Source of the DNA: DASZHJ01 sp035263705
GTDB taxonomy: Bacteria > Pseudomonadota > Alphaproteobacteria > ATCC43930 > CGMCC-115725
DNA: 11,354 nucleotides
Assembly (NCBI GenBank): GCA_035263705.1
Contig: DATFRA010000306.1
Span: forward strand, 1 to 11,354
Reading direction: 5' to 3'
Position 1 is the stretch's first letter, and every line of letters begins with the position of its first letter. The notes beneath the pieces were generated by a model. The model saw only the letters and a program-made list of their open reading frames with translations, did not search any database and was not told the origin of the DNA. Both the position numbers and the translations under genes were made by a program. Shown here piece by piece: positions 1-8,863 of the stretch.

Positions 1-2
1 CC

Positions 3-995
<993 letters not shown>

Positions 996-1023
996 GTGCG
1001 GGGGGCGGTGAGCTTTCCCTCGA

Positions 1024-1980
1024 TCAGCCGATGTTCGCAACCGGGAAGCTGCGGCGATAGTACTTGCGCTGATAATCGCCGAACTTGAACGGCTCGAATC
1101 CGGCCTCGTGCGCACCGATCAGCGGCTCGATGACCGCGTCGCGGTTCGGGTTGACGAACAGCGGGATCGAATAGCGGTCCTTGCCGCCGCGGTTGATCAC
1201 CCGGTGCGGCGTCGAGGAGAAGTGCCCGTTCGTCCAGATCTGCATGATGTTCCCGAGATTGATCACGTAGGTGTCCGGTATCGGCGGCGCGCCCACCCAT
1301 TCGCCACTCTTGCTCTGGATCTCGAGGCCGCCGTTGGCGTCCTGCCAGAGGATCGTGAACCCGCCGGAATCCGAGTGCGGCACCACGCCGATCTCGTTCT
1401 CGCGCTCCGGCTCGTCCTGGGGCGGATAGTGGTTGAGCTTCAGGCGCGACATCGGCCGGCTGAAAATCGGCTCGAAGAAATCGGGCTTGAGGTCGAGTGC
1501 GAGCGCGAAGCCGCGCATGAAGACGTGGCTCAGCTTCTCGACCGCAGCGAAATAGGCCAGCATCGCGGGCTTCAGTCCCGGCGGATATTCGGGCCAGATA
1601 TTGGGCCCGTCGAGCGGGCTCTCGGCATTGAGCGGACGCTCGTGCCCGATCCAGAAGCCCTCCTGGTGGCTCTTGCCCGCGGTCGGTTCGCCCTCGTAGC
1701 TCCTGTAGCCGAGCGGCAGGTAGCCGCGCATGCGTGGATTGACCACGATCCGCATCTTCTCGTCCATGGGCCGGCCAAAAAATAAAGCGGCTTGCTCCAC
1801 GAGGTTTGCGATCAGCTCGCGCGGCAAGCCGTGGTTGCGCACGTAAAGGAATCCCACCTCGCGGCACGCCCGGCTCAGCGCGTCGATCGTCGAGACGGGA
1901 TTTCGGCCCTCGACCAATGGCGCGATGTCGATCACCGGGATTTCCGAGAAATCGAGCCTGCGAGATTGCGGCAGAGCCAT
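1024..1980 (-). CDS. 2-oxoglutarate/Fe(II)-dependent oxygenase, isopenicillin N synthase family
   Basis: This is a 318-residue soluble non-heme iron oxygenase, the usual length for the family. The N-terminal DIOX_N-type region holds IPVIDIAPL at about 14-22 and REVGFLYVRNHG at 40-51. The C-terminal double-stranded beta-helix carries the full iron triad H202-x-D204 (VPHSDSGGF) and H259 (STPHRVIN), plus the R269-x-S271 pair (RYSIPLF) that binds the 2-oxoglutarate carboxylate, so it should be active. The start is ATG 1980, preceded by AGGAG with about 8 nt spacing; an in-frame TTG at 1998 lies within or before that site and is less likely. Family members hydroxylate, desaturate or cyclise small molecules, and this sequence does not reveal the substrate. 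It diverges from a polyamine-type ABC importer and precedes the biotin carboxylase by 28 bp, so a role on an imported amine, amino acid or carboxylate is inference. A TTA-TTT-TTT codon run near residues 66-68 is unusual in this GC-rich setting. Confidence 0.93.
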   Translation of the reverse strand: MALPQSRRLDFSEIPVIDIAPLVEGRNPVSTIDALSRACREVGFLYVRNHGLPRELIANLVEQAALFFGRPMDEKMRIVVNPRMRGYLPLGYRSYEGEPTAGKSHQEGFWIGHERPLNAESPLDGPNIWPEYPPGLKPAMLAYFAAVEKLSHVFMRGFALALDLKPDFFEPIFSRPMSRLKLNHYPPQDEPERENEIGVVPHSDSGGFTILWQDANGGLEIQSKSGEWVGAPPIPDTYVINLGNIMQIWTNGHFSSTPHRVINRGGKDRYSIPLFVNPNRDAVIEPLIGAHEAGFEPFKFGDYQRKYYRRSFPVANIG

Positions 1981-2068
1981 GGCGCTCTCTCCTTGCAACA
2001 GGGATGGCCCAGTATAGGATCAAAAACCGAGGACTGCAGGGGGCGTTTTGCCAGGGAGGAATACGACA
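1981..2068. promoter_or_regulatory. Divergent promoter region between oxygenase and ABC importer
   Basis: This is the 88-bp gap between two divergent starts. On the plus strand TTGCAA (1993-1998) and TAGGAT (2015-2020) are separated by 16 nt, a weak sigma70-like pair for the importer. On the minus strand a good -10 hexamer TATACT is the complement of 2011-2016 and would give a short leader of about 20-25 nt for the oxygenase; its -35 is poor. The two -10 elements overlap, so the two promoters would compete. No long operator-like palindrome is seen. These are pattern matches only. Confidence 0.4.
2053..2060 (+). promoter_or_regulatory. Ribosome binding site fixing the importer binding-protein start
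   Basis: AGGGAGGA at 2053-2060 lies 8 nt before ATG 2069 and supports that start over an in-frame TTG at 2048, which lies upstream of this site. Confidence 0.75.
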
Positions 2069-3151
2069 ATGGCGGGATTTGCATCGCGTTTAGACTCGGC
2101 GGCGCCGACGCGCCGCACGCTCCTCAAGGCGGCGGCAGCCACTCTGATGGCAGCGCCACTGCCCCTGCGGGCCGCTCGCTCGGCCGAGGGCGAGGTCATC
2201 TATGCAACCTGGGGCGGCAGCTGGGCCGAGGCCATGCGAAAGGCCTGGTTCGAGCCGTTCACGCAGCAGACCGGCATCAAGGTGCGGACCATCGATGGCC
2301 CCGATTACGGGAAGATCCGCGCCATGGTGAAGGCGAACAACACCGAGTGGGACATCGCCGAGGTCAACCCGGATTTCCAGTGGATCGGGCCGCGCGAGGG
2401 CCTCGTGGAGAAGCTCGATTTCTCGGTGATACCGACCGATCAGCTGATCAGGGGCGAGAACCTTCTGACGGACTACTCGCTTCCCGAGGCGTTCTGGACG
2501 CGCGTCATCGCGTACAACACCAAGAAATTTCCCGGCGACAACCATCCGCACAACTTCGCGGAGTTCTGGGACACCGCGAAGTTCCCGGGAAAGCGCGTGA
2601 TGTATGCGAAGGCCAACGGGGGGGCGCTGGAAGCGGCGCTCCTGGCCGACGGGGTTCCCGCCGACAAGCTCTATCCGCTCGACGTCGAGCGCGCGCTCAA
2701 AAAGCTCGACAAGATCAAGGACGACGTCCTCTGGTATGAGACCAACGCCCAGGCCGTGCAGTTCTTGCAGGACGAGCGGGGTGTGCTGGGACTGGTCGCG
2801 GACGGGCGCGCGAAGTTCATCCAGGAAAAGGGTGCGCCGATCGCGATCGAGTACAACCAGAGCCAGCTGACCTGGACCTCCTACGTCGTTATCAGGGGCG
2901 CGCCCAACAAGGCGAACGCCATGAGGCTTCTCGCCTTCATGACGAGCTTGGACGGGCAGAAGGCGATCGGCATGGCCTACACTTACGGCCTGGTGACGCC
3001 GAAGGCCTATGACCTCCTGCCGCCGGGCCGAGCCGAGCAGCTGAGCAACGGCCCCCAGCAGCAGGGCAAGACCGTGCTGATGAACGAGAAGTGGTGGGGC
3101 GAGAACCTCGAGAAGACGCAAGAGAAGATGGACGCTTGGCGCCTGACCTGA
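2069..3151 (+). CDS. Spermidine/putrescine-type ABC transporter substrate-binding protein (Tat-exported)
   Basis: This is the periplasmic ligand receptor of the importer encoded by the next three genes. It has 360 residues, typical of the PotD-like extracellular binding proteins (COG0687 type). The N-terminus has a twin-arginine motif TRRTLLK at about 14-20, a hydrophobic stretch rich in Ala and Leu, and a likely cleavage near residues 38-40 (AARSAEGEV), so export folded through Tat is inferred. The mature part starts EVIYATWGGSWAEAM, typical of this family, and later contains WDIAEVNPDF, VIAYNTKKFPGDN and the C-terminal GLVTPKAYDLLP. ATG 2069 was chosen for its Shine-Dalgarno site. The stop is 22 bp before the first permease. 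The ligand cannot be read from sequence: polyamines, amino acids, opine-like compounds or carboxylates are all transported by relatives. Confidence 0.93.
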   Translation: MAGFASRLDSAAPTRRTLLKAAAATLMAAPLPLRAARSAEGEVIYATWGGSWAEAMRKAWFEPFTQQTGIKVRTIDGPDYGKIRAMVKANNTEWDIAEVNPDFQWIGPREGLVEKLDFSVIPTDQLIRGENLLTDYSLPEAFWTRVIAYNTKKFPGDNHPHNFAEFWDTAKFPGKRVMYAKANGGALEAALLADGVPADKLYPLDVERALKKLDKIKDDVLWYETNAQAVQFLQDERGVLGLVADGRAKFIQEKGAPIAIEYNQSQLTWTSYVVIRGAPNKANAMRLLAFMTSLDGQKAIGMAYTYGLVTPKAYDLLPPGRAEQLSNGPQQQGKTVLMNEKWWGENLEKTQEKMDAWRLT

Positions 3152-3173
3152 TCACGAGGTTTTCGAGGCGGAC

Positions 3174-4082
3174 ATGGCGGTTGGCGGCGCGGCCATCGGG
3201 CCCGGCGACCGCGGCCGAGCGCGAGCACACCCCGACCCGGATCGGCGCCGGCTGACGCGTACCGGGCTGCTGGGCCTGCCAGCGCTCGCCTTCGTCGCGA
3301 TCTTTCTCCTTTATCCGCTCGCGCTGCTGATCGAGACCAGCTTCCATGCCAAGAGCGGCGAGTGGAGCTTCGAGCAATACGCGCGCATCGCCACCACGCC
3401 CGTCTATGGGCTCATCCTCTGGAAGACCGCGTGGGTCGCGGGCCTGGTGACGCTGATCGACCTCCTCGTGGGCTACCCCTTCGCCGTCGCCCTCACGCGC
3501 GCGCGCGGCGCGTGGCGGCTCGTGCTGCTCGCGGCGGTGCTGATGCCGTTCTGGACCAACCTGTTGGTCCGTACCTATGGCTGGATCGTGGTGCTGTACC
3601 CGAGCGGCCTCATTAACACGCTGCTGCTGCACTTGGGGCTGATCGCGGACCCGATCGAACTCGTGCAGAACACCGCGGGCGTGCTGATCGGCATGGCGCA
3701 GATCATGCTGCCCTACACGGTGCTTCCCATCGCCGCGCAGATCGAGAAGATGGACCGTCGGCTCCTGCAGGCGGCGCGCAGCCTGGGTGCTTCGGCGCCG
3801 CGCACCTTCTGGCACGTCTACTTGCCCCTGACCTTGCCGGGCGTGTTTGCGGGCGCGCTGGTGACGCTGGTGCTCAGCCTCGGCTTCTTCGTGATCCCCG
3901 CGCTGCTCGGTGGCCGGCGCGACGTGCTCATCGCACAGCTCATCGATTTCAATCTGACGAAGGTGCTGAACTGGGAATTCGCGGCGGCGCTCGGCACGAT
4001 CCTGCTGGTGGTCACGATGGGACTGTTCGTCGCGGCGCAGCGCTGGTTCCGCCTCGACACCCTCTGGACCGAGGCGCGCTAG
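3174..4082 (+). CDS. ABC transporter permease, PotB-like
   Basis: This is an inner-membrane permease of 302 residues and one of the two pore-forming subunits of the importer. About six hydrophobic segments are visible, near residues 33-55, 78-103, 113-141, 166-190, 222-246 and 270-288. The cytoplasmic EAA loop that docks on the ATPase is clear at about 197-221 (LLQAARSLGASAPRTFWHVYLP). The first 28 residues are a polar Arg/Asp/Pro-rich cytoplasmic tail before the first membrane helix. ATG 3174 follows a GAGG with 5 nt spacing, 22 bp after the binding protein. Its stop overlaps the next start by one base (TAGTG), which suggests translational coupling. The motif LMPFWTNLLVRTYGW is typical of PotB-type permeases. 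Confidence 0.94.
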   Translation: MAVGGAAIGPGDRGRARAHPDPDRRRLTRTGLLGLPALAFVAIFLLYPLALLIETSFHAKSGEWSFEQYARIATTPVYGLILWKTAWVAGLVTLIDLLVGYPFAVALTRARGAWRLVLLAAVLMPFWTNLLVRTYGWIVVLYPSGLINTLLLHLGLIADPIELVQNTAGVLIGMAQIMLPYTVLPIAAQIEKMDRRLLQAARSLGASAPRTFWHVYLPLTLPGVFAGALVTLVLSLGFFVIPALLGGRRDVLIAQLIDFNLTKVLNWEFAAALGTILLVVTMGLFVAAQRWFRLDTLWTEAR

Positions 4083-4882
4083 TGAACTCCCTCGGCAAGG
4101 CCGCGCTCGCGAGCTTCGCCGGGCTCGTCTGCCTCTTCCTCGTGCTGCCCAGCCTGATCGTCCTCCCGATGTCCTTCAATGCCGACAATCTTCTGCGCTT
4201 TCCGCCGCATGGTTTCTCGCTCACCTGGTACCAGGCCTATTTTGGCGCGGAGAATTGGCAGTCGGCCACGTGGCACAGCCTCGCGATCGCCGTCTCGGTG
4301 ACGATCCTCGCAACCACGCTCGGCACAATCGCCGCGCTGGCGCTGATCCGCGGCCGGATCGCGTGGCGCATGCTCTATATCTATCTGATGCTGACGCCGA
4401 TGATCGTGCCGCCCATCGTCTCGGCGGTCTCCATGTACGGCGTATTCGCGCAGTTCAGGCTCGTCGGCACGCTCCCCGGCATGATCCTCGCTCACACGGT
4501 GCTGGCTCTGCCCTTTGTCATCATCAACGTCGCGGCGGTACTGCAGCGCATGGATTGGCGCCTCGAGCAGGCCGCGCGGAGCCTGGGCGCCCCCGCGCTC
4601 CAGGCCTTCTTCCTGGTGACGCTGCCGCTGATCCGGCCTGGCCTGATCGTCGCCGCGATCTTCGCCTTCATCACCTCCTTCGACGAGGTGGTGGTGGCAC
4701 TCTACATCAGCGGCTCCAGCGCGATCACGCTCCCGGTGGAGATGTGGAGCGGTCTCCGCTTCGAGATCAACCCGGTCGTGGCCGCGGTCTCGAGCCTGCT
4801 GCTCGGCATCTCCGTCGCGAGCCTGCTCGCGATCGGTCTGCTTCGCCGCGTCGCCACCGCCCAGCACCGGACGCCCGCGTGA
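4082..4882 (+). CDS. ABC transporter permease, PotC-like
   Basis: This is the second inner-membrane permease of the importer, 266 residues, typical of PotC-like proteins. Hydrophobic segments lie near 10-32, 64-88, 98-122, 132-156, 186-208 and 235-256. The EAA loop is at about 160-183 (RLEQAARSLGAPALQAFFLV). Conserved family features include LTPMIVPPIV, LALPFVIINVAAVL and SFDEVVVALYISG. The GTG start at 4082 overlaps the preceding stop by one base and has GAGG at 4071-4074 with 7 nt spacing. Its own stop lies in a 4-bp GTGA overlap with the ATPase start. The protein begins almost directly in membrane helix 1 and lacks the polar tail of the first permease. Confidence 0.94.
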   Translation: MNSLGKAALASFAGLVCLFLVLPSLIVLPMSFNADNLLRFPPHGFSLTWYQAYFGAENWQSATWHSLAIAVSVTILATTLGTIAALALIRGRIAWRMLYIYLMLTPMIVPPIVSAVSMYGVFAQFRLVGTLPGMILAHTVLALPFVIINVAAVLQRMDWRLEQAARSLGAPALQAFFLVTLPLIRPGLIVAAIFAFITSFDEVVVALYISGSSAITLPVEMWSGLRFEINPVVAAVSSLLLGISVASLLAIGLLRRVATAQHRTPA

Positions 4883-5967
4883 CCGCGGCAACGTCCGCCG
4901 CCACCGGCGGCGAGATTCGGCTCAGCCGCCTCAGTCGCAGCTTCGGCGCGGTTCACGCGGTGCGCAACGTCGATCTCGTGGCGGCACGGGGCGAGTTCCT
5001 GACGCTGCTGGGCGCCAGCGGGTCCGGCAAGACGACGACGCTCATGATGATCGCGGGGTTCGTGACGCCCTCGGCGGGCGACATCCTGGTCGATGGCGCC
5101 TCGATCCTGGGCGAGCCGCCCGACAGGCGCAATCTCGGCGTGGTGTTCCAGAGCTATGCGCTCTTCCCGCACATGACCGTGGCTGAGAACATCTCTTTCC
5201 CGCTGCGTATGCGCCGGCTTGGCGGCGCGGACGCGCGCGAGCGGACCGAGGCGGCGCTCGCGATGGTGCGCCTTGAGGGCTACGCCGAGCGGCGCGTCAC
5301 CGAGCTCAGCGGCGGCCAGCAGCAGCGTGTGGCGCTTGCCCGCGCGCTGGTGTTCCGGCCGCCGGTGCTGCTGATGGACGAGCCGCTGGGAGCGCTGGAC
5401 CGCAAGCTCCGCGAGCAGATGCAGCTCGAGATCAAGCGCATCCAGAAGAGCCTCGGCATCACCGTGATCTACGTGACGCACGACCAGGAGGAGGCGCTCA
5501 TCCTGTCCAATCGCATCGCCATCATGCACGAGGGCGAGGTGCACCAGGTCGGCACGCCCGACGCCGTCTACGAGCACCCGAGCACGCCGTACGTCGCAAG
5601 TTTTCTCGGCGAATCGAACTTCCTCGACGGCATTCTCGAGAGCATGGACGGCAGTACGAGCTGGGTGCGCCTCGCCTCGGGCGAGCGGATCGGTGCCAGA
5701 GCGACGGAACTGCCGATCGGCTCAAAGGTGCAGGCGATGGTGCGACCCGAGTCCATCACCTTCGACGCCTCAGGCCCGCGCACGAATTCGCTGCAGGCGG
5801 AGATCGAGGTTTGCGAATATCTTGGCCAATCGATCCGCTATTTCACCCGCGGTGCCGGAACCACGCTCACCGTGCGGGCCCCAAGAGCGGACGCCGCGCA
5901 TCGCGCCGCCGTCGGCGAGCGAGTCACGCTCTCATGGCCGCAAAGCGAGACGTTGCTCTTTGGCTGA
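4879..5967 (+). CDS. ABC transporter ATP-binding protein, PotA-like
   Basis: This cytoplasmic ATPase energises the importer. At 362 residues it has the length expected for a nucleotide-binding domain plus C-terminal TOBE domain. Seen in order: Walker A GASGSGKT at 45-52, Q-loop glutamine at 91 (VVFQSYALFPHMTV), signature LSGGQQQR at 143-150, Walker B VLLMDEPLGALD at 163-174, and the switch histidine H201 in YVTHDQEEAL. The region after about 285 (VRPESITF) is the TOBE part. The GTG start at 4879 is chosen because GTGA overlaps the permease stop and the ABC domain begins at about residue 13; the frame stays open further upstream but there only shadows the permease. No good Shine-Dalgarno is visible, so translation probably relies on coupling. 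All catalytic motifs are intact. Confidence 0.94.
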   Translation: MTAATSAATGGEIRLSRLSRSFGAVHAVRNVDLVAARGEFLTLLGASGSGKTTTLMMIAGFVTPSAGDILVDGASILGEPPDRRNLGVVFQSYALFPHMTVAENISFPLRMRRLGGADARERTEAALAMVRLEGYAERRVTELSGGQQQRVALARALVFRPPVLLMDEPLGALDRKLREQMQLEIKRIQKSLGITVIYVTHDQEEALILSNRIAIMHEGEVHQVGTPDAVYEHPSTPYVASFLGESNFLDGILESMDGSTSWVRLASGERIGARATELPIGSKVQAMVRPESITFDASGPRTNSLQAEIEVCEYLGQSIRYFTRGAGTTLTVRAPRADAAHRAAVGERVTLSWPQSETLLFG

Positions 5968-6036
5968 GAACGACGGTTGCCGTCCGCATTAATCTCGCAT
6001 CATCGAAGAACAGCGGCTCGCGAGCCGGACGCCTGG
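5968..6036. terminator. Convergent intergenic region with two short inverted repeats
   Basis: This is the 69-bp gap between the stops of two convergent operons. It holds a small hairpin GACGG-TTG-CCGTC (5972-5984) and a perfect 14-bp palindrome CGGCTCGCGAGCCG (6014-6027). Neither is followed by a T run, so intrinsic termination is only a possibility; a bidirectional transcript end or a protein site would also fit. Confidence 0.35.
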
Positions 6037-6351
6037 TCAGCGGTAGTGGATATCGATCGCCGCGATCTGGTCGCCGAAATGGCGATCGACGAAGCCGAGG
6101 AACGCGGAGAGCATCTGCCAATCCTGATCATCCGAGAGCGGCCGAACCTCGACCGTCACGATCTCGGATAGGCCGCGCTGCAGATGCACCCATCCGCTGT
6201 GAGCCTTGTGCCTCCATCGCGCCGAGTCGCGGGTCCTTGCTCCCGCCCGATAGAAGGTTCCCCGGCCGCTCTTCCGGATCGCGGCTTCCTTTCTGACGAG
6301 CTCTCCATAGAGCTTGACATCGCCCCTCGGCACGATCTGCAAGATCTTCAT
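6037..6351 (-). CDS. Unrecognised 104-residue protein, end of the liuBC operon
   Basis: I cannot assign a family or function. The protein is basic in its first half (about 16-52: many Lys, Arg and His, with KSGRGTFYRAG and ARWRHKAHSGWVHLQR), followed by a likely beta-strand IVTVEVRPLSD at 64-74 and an amphipathic segment WQMLSAFLGFVDRHFGDQ at 78-95 ending in AIDIHYR. No signal peptide, membrane helix or Cys cluster is seen, so it should be a small cytoplasmic alpha/beta protein. ATG 6351 is preceded by GAGGGGGA at about 7 nt spacing; a longer in-frame start at 6387 would overlap the hydratase and is unlikely. It lies 23 bp after the hydratase stop and is probably co-transcribed. The protein-like composition and good ribosome site support a real gene. 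The alternating Trp/Phe/His pattern in the C-terminal half looks conserved rather than random. Confidence 0.75.
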   Translation of the reverse strand: MKILQIVPRGDVKLYGELVRKEAAIRKSGRGTFYRAGARTRDSARWRHKAHSGWVHLQRGLSEIVTVEVRPLSDDQDWQMLSAFLGFVDRHFGDQIAAIDIHYR

Positions 6352-6374
6352 GGCCAGTCCCCCTCGCTGATCCC

Positions 6375-7163
6375 CTATTCCTTCCACTTGGGCTTGCGCT
6401 TCTCGAAAAACGCTCCGAGGCCCTCGCGGGCCTCCTCCGACGCGCGCGCCTCGGCGATGGTCCGAACGGTGATGTCGATCACAGGCCGCTCGACCGGCCG
6501 CTCCGCCACCTCGGAGATCAGCCGCTTTGAGCGGGCTTGGGAGTGCGGGCCGCCCTCGAGGAGCGCTGCCACGATCGCCTCCACTTTCGCATCGAGCTCC
6601 GCCACCGACACGACCTCGTGAACGAGGCCGATCCGGTACGCCTCAACCGCCGAGAATCGCTCGGCCGTCAGGAAATAGCGCCGCGCCATGCGCGCCCCGA
6701 TCGCGCGGATGAGGTAAGGGCTGATCACTGCCGGCACGAGGCCAAGCCGCGCCTCGGAGACGCAGAAGATCGTGTCCTGCTCGGCGACCGCGATGTCGCA
6801 GCAGGCGACGAGGCCGAGACCGCCCGCGAAGACCGAGCCATGGACGCGCGCCACCGTCGGCTTCGGCAACCGGTCGAGCGTGCTCATGAGCCGACCGAGC
6901 TCGCGGGCGTCGGCGACGTTCTCGGCGTAGCCGTAGCCGGCCATGCGGCGCATCCAGTTGAGGTCGCCGCCGGCGGAGAAGCTCTTGCCGGCGCCCGCGA
7001 GCACGACCGCGCGGCAGCCGGGGTCGGCGCCCACCGCCTCGAAAGTCTCGATCAGCTTCTGGATCAGCGCGTCGTCGAAGGCGTTGTGGAGCGCCGGACG
7101 GTTGAGCGTCACCGTTGCGACGCCGCGGTCGTCGCGAGAGACGAGGACGGTGGGGTCGGTCAT
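6375..7163 (-). CDS. liuC: Enoyl-CoA hydratase/isomerase family protein, likely methylglutaconyl-CoA hydratase
   Basis: This 262-residue crotonase-fold enzyme is inferred to hydrate 3-methylglutaconyl-CoA to HMG-CoA in leucine degradation. The oxyanion-hole segments are visible: SFSAGGDLNWM at 61-71 and GSVFAGGLGLVACCDIA at 109-125. E137 (SEARLGLVPAVISPYL) matches the second catalytic glutamate of classic crotonases, whereas the first is replaced by G117; from memory, bacterial LiuC-like proteins share this. The AVISPYLIRAIG stretch is also typical of that group. ATG 7163 lies 5 bp after the carboxyltransferase stop, so the two are co-translated. The gene order carboxyltransferase-hydratase is that of liuB-liuC. 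The alternative is AtuE-like isohexenylglutaconyl-CoA hydratase of acyclic terpene degradation. Confidence 0.9.
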   Translation of the reverse strand: MTDPTVLVSRDDRGVATVTLNRPALHNAFDDALIQKLIETFEAVGADPGCRAVVLAGAGKSFSAGGDLNWMRRMAGYGYAENVADARELGRLMSTLDRLPKPTVARVHGSVFAGGLGLVACCDIAVAEQDTIFCVSEARLGLVPAVISPYLIRAIGARMARRYFLTAERFSAVEAYRIGLVHEVVSVAELDAKVEAIVAALLEGGPHSQARSKRLISEVAERPVERPVIDITVRTIAEARASEEAREGLGAFFEKRKPKWKE

Positions 7164-7168
7164 CGCAC

Positions 7169-8776
<1,608 letters not shown>

Positions 8777-8863
8777 CCCGGCGTCACCTTGCTCAAGAGC
8801 ACTTGACCCCGCAAGGGGAAAACCGGGAAATGCCCTGTTGCCCCCGCAGAAGGAGTGCCTGCG
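8777..8863. promoter_or_regulatory. Divergent upstream region of liuB and the dehydratase
   Basis: This is the 87-bp gap between two divergent starts and must carry their promoters if both are transcribed from here. It contains an interrupted palindrome TCAAG-AGCA-CTTGA (8793-8806), directly followed by a CCCC-GCAA-GGGG hairpin (8807-8818). TTGACC at 8803-8808 resembles a plus-strand -35, but no good -10 follows at the right distance. The palindrome is a candidate operator only by position and symmetry. Confidence 0.3.

Noticed and set aside
2090..3121. Minus-strand frame of 343 codons opposite the binding protein
   Set aside because: It is a shadow of the PotD-like gene; there is no ribosome site or recognisable domain.
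4255..4878. Upstream in-frame extension of the ATPase
   Set aside because: The frame is open, but it overlaps permease 2 in another frame and gives a low-complexity Arg/His-rich translation. The ABC domain starts right after GTG 4879, which forms a normal GTGA overlap.
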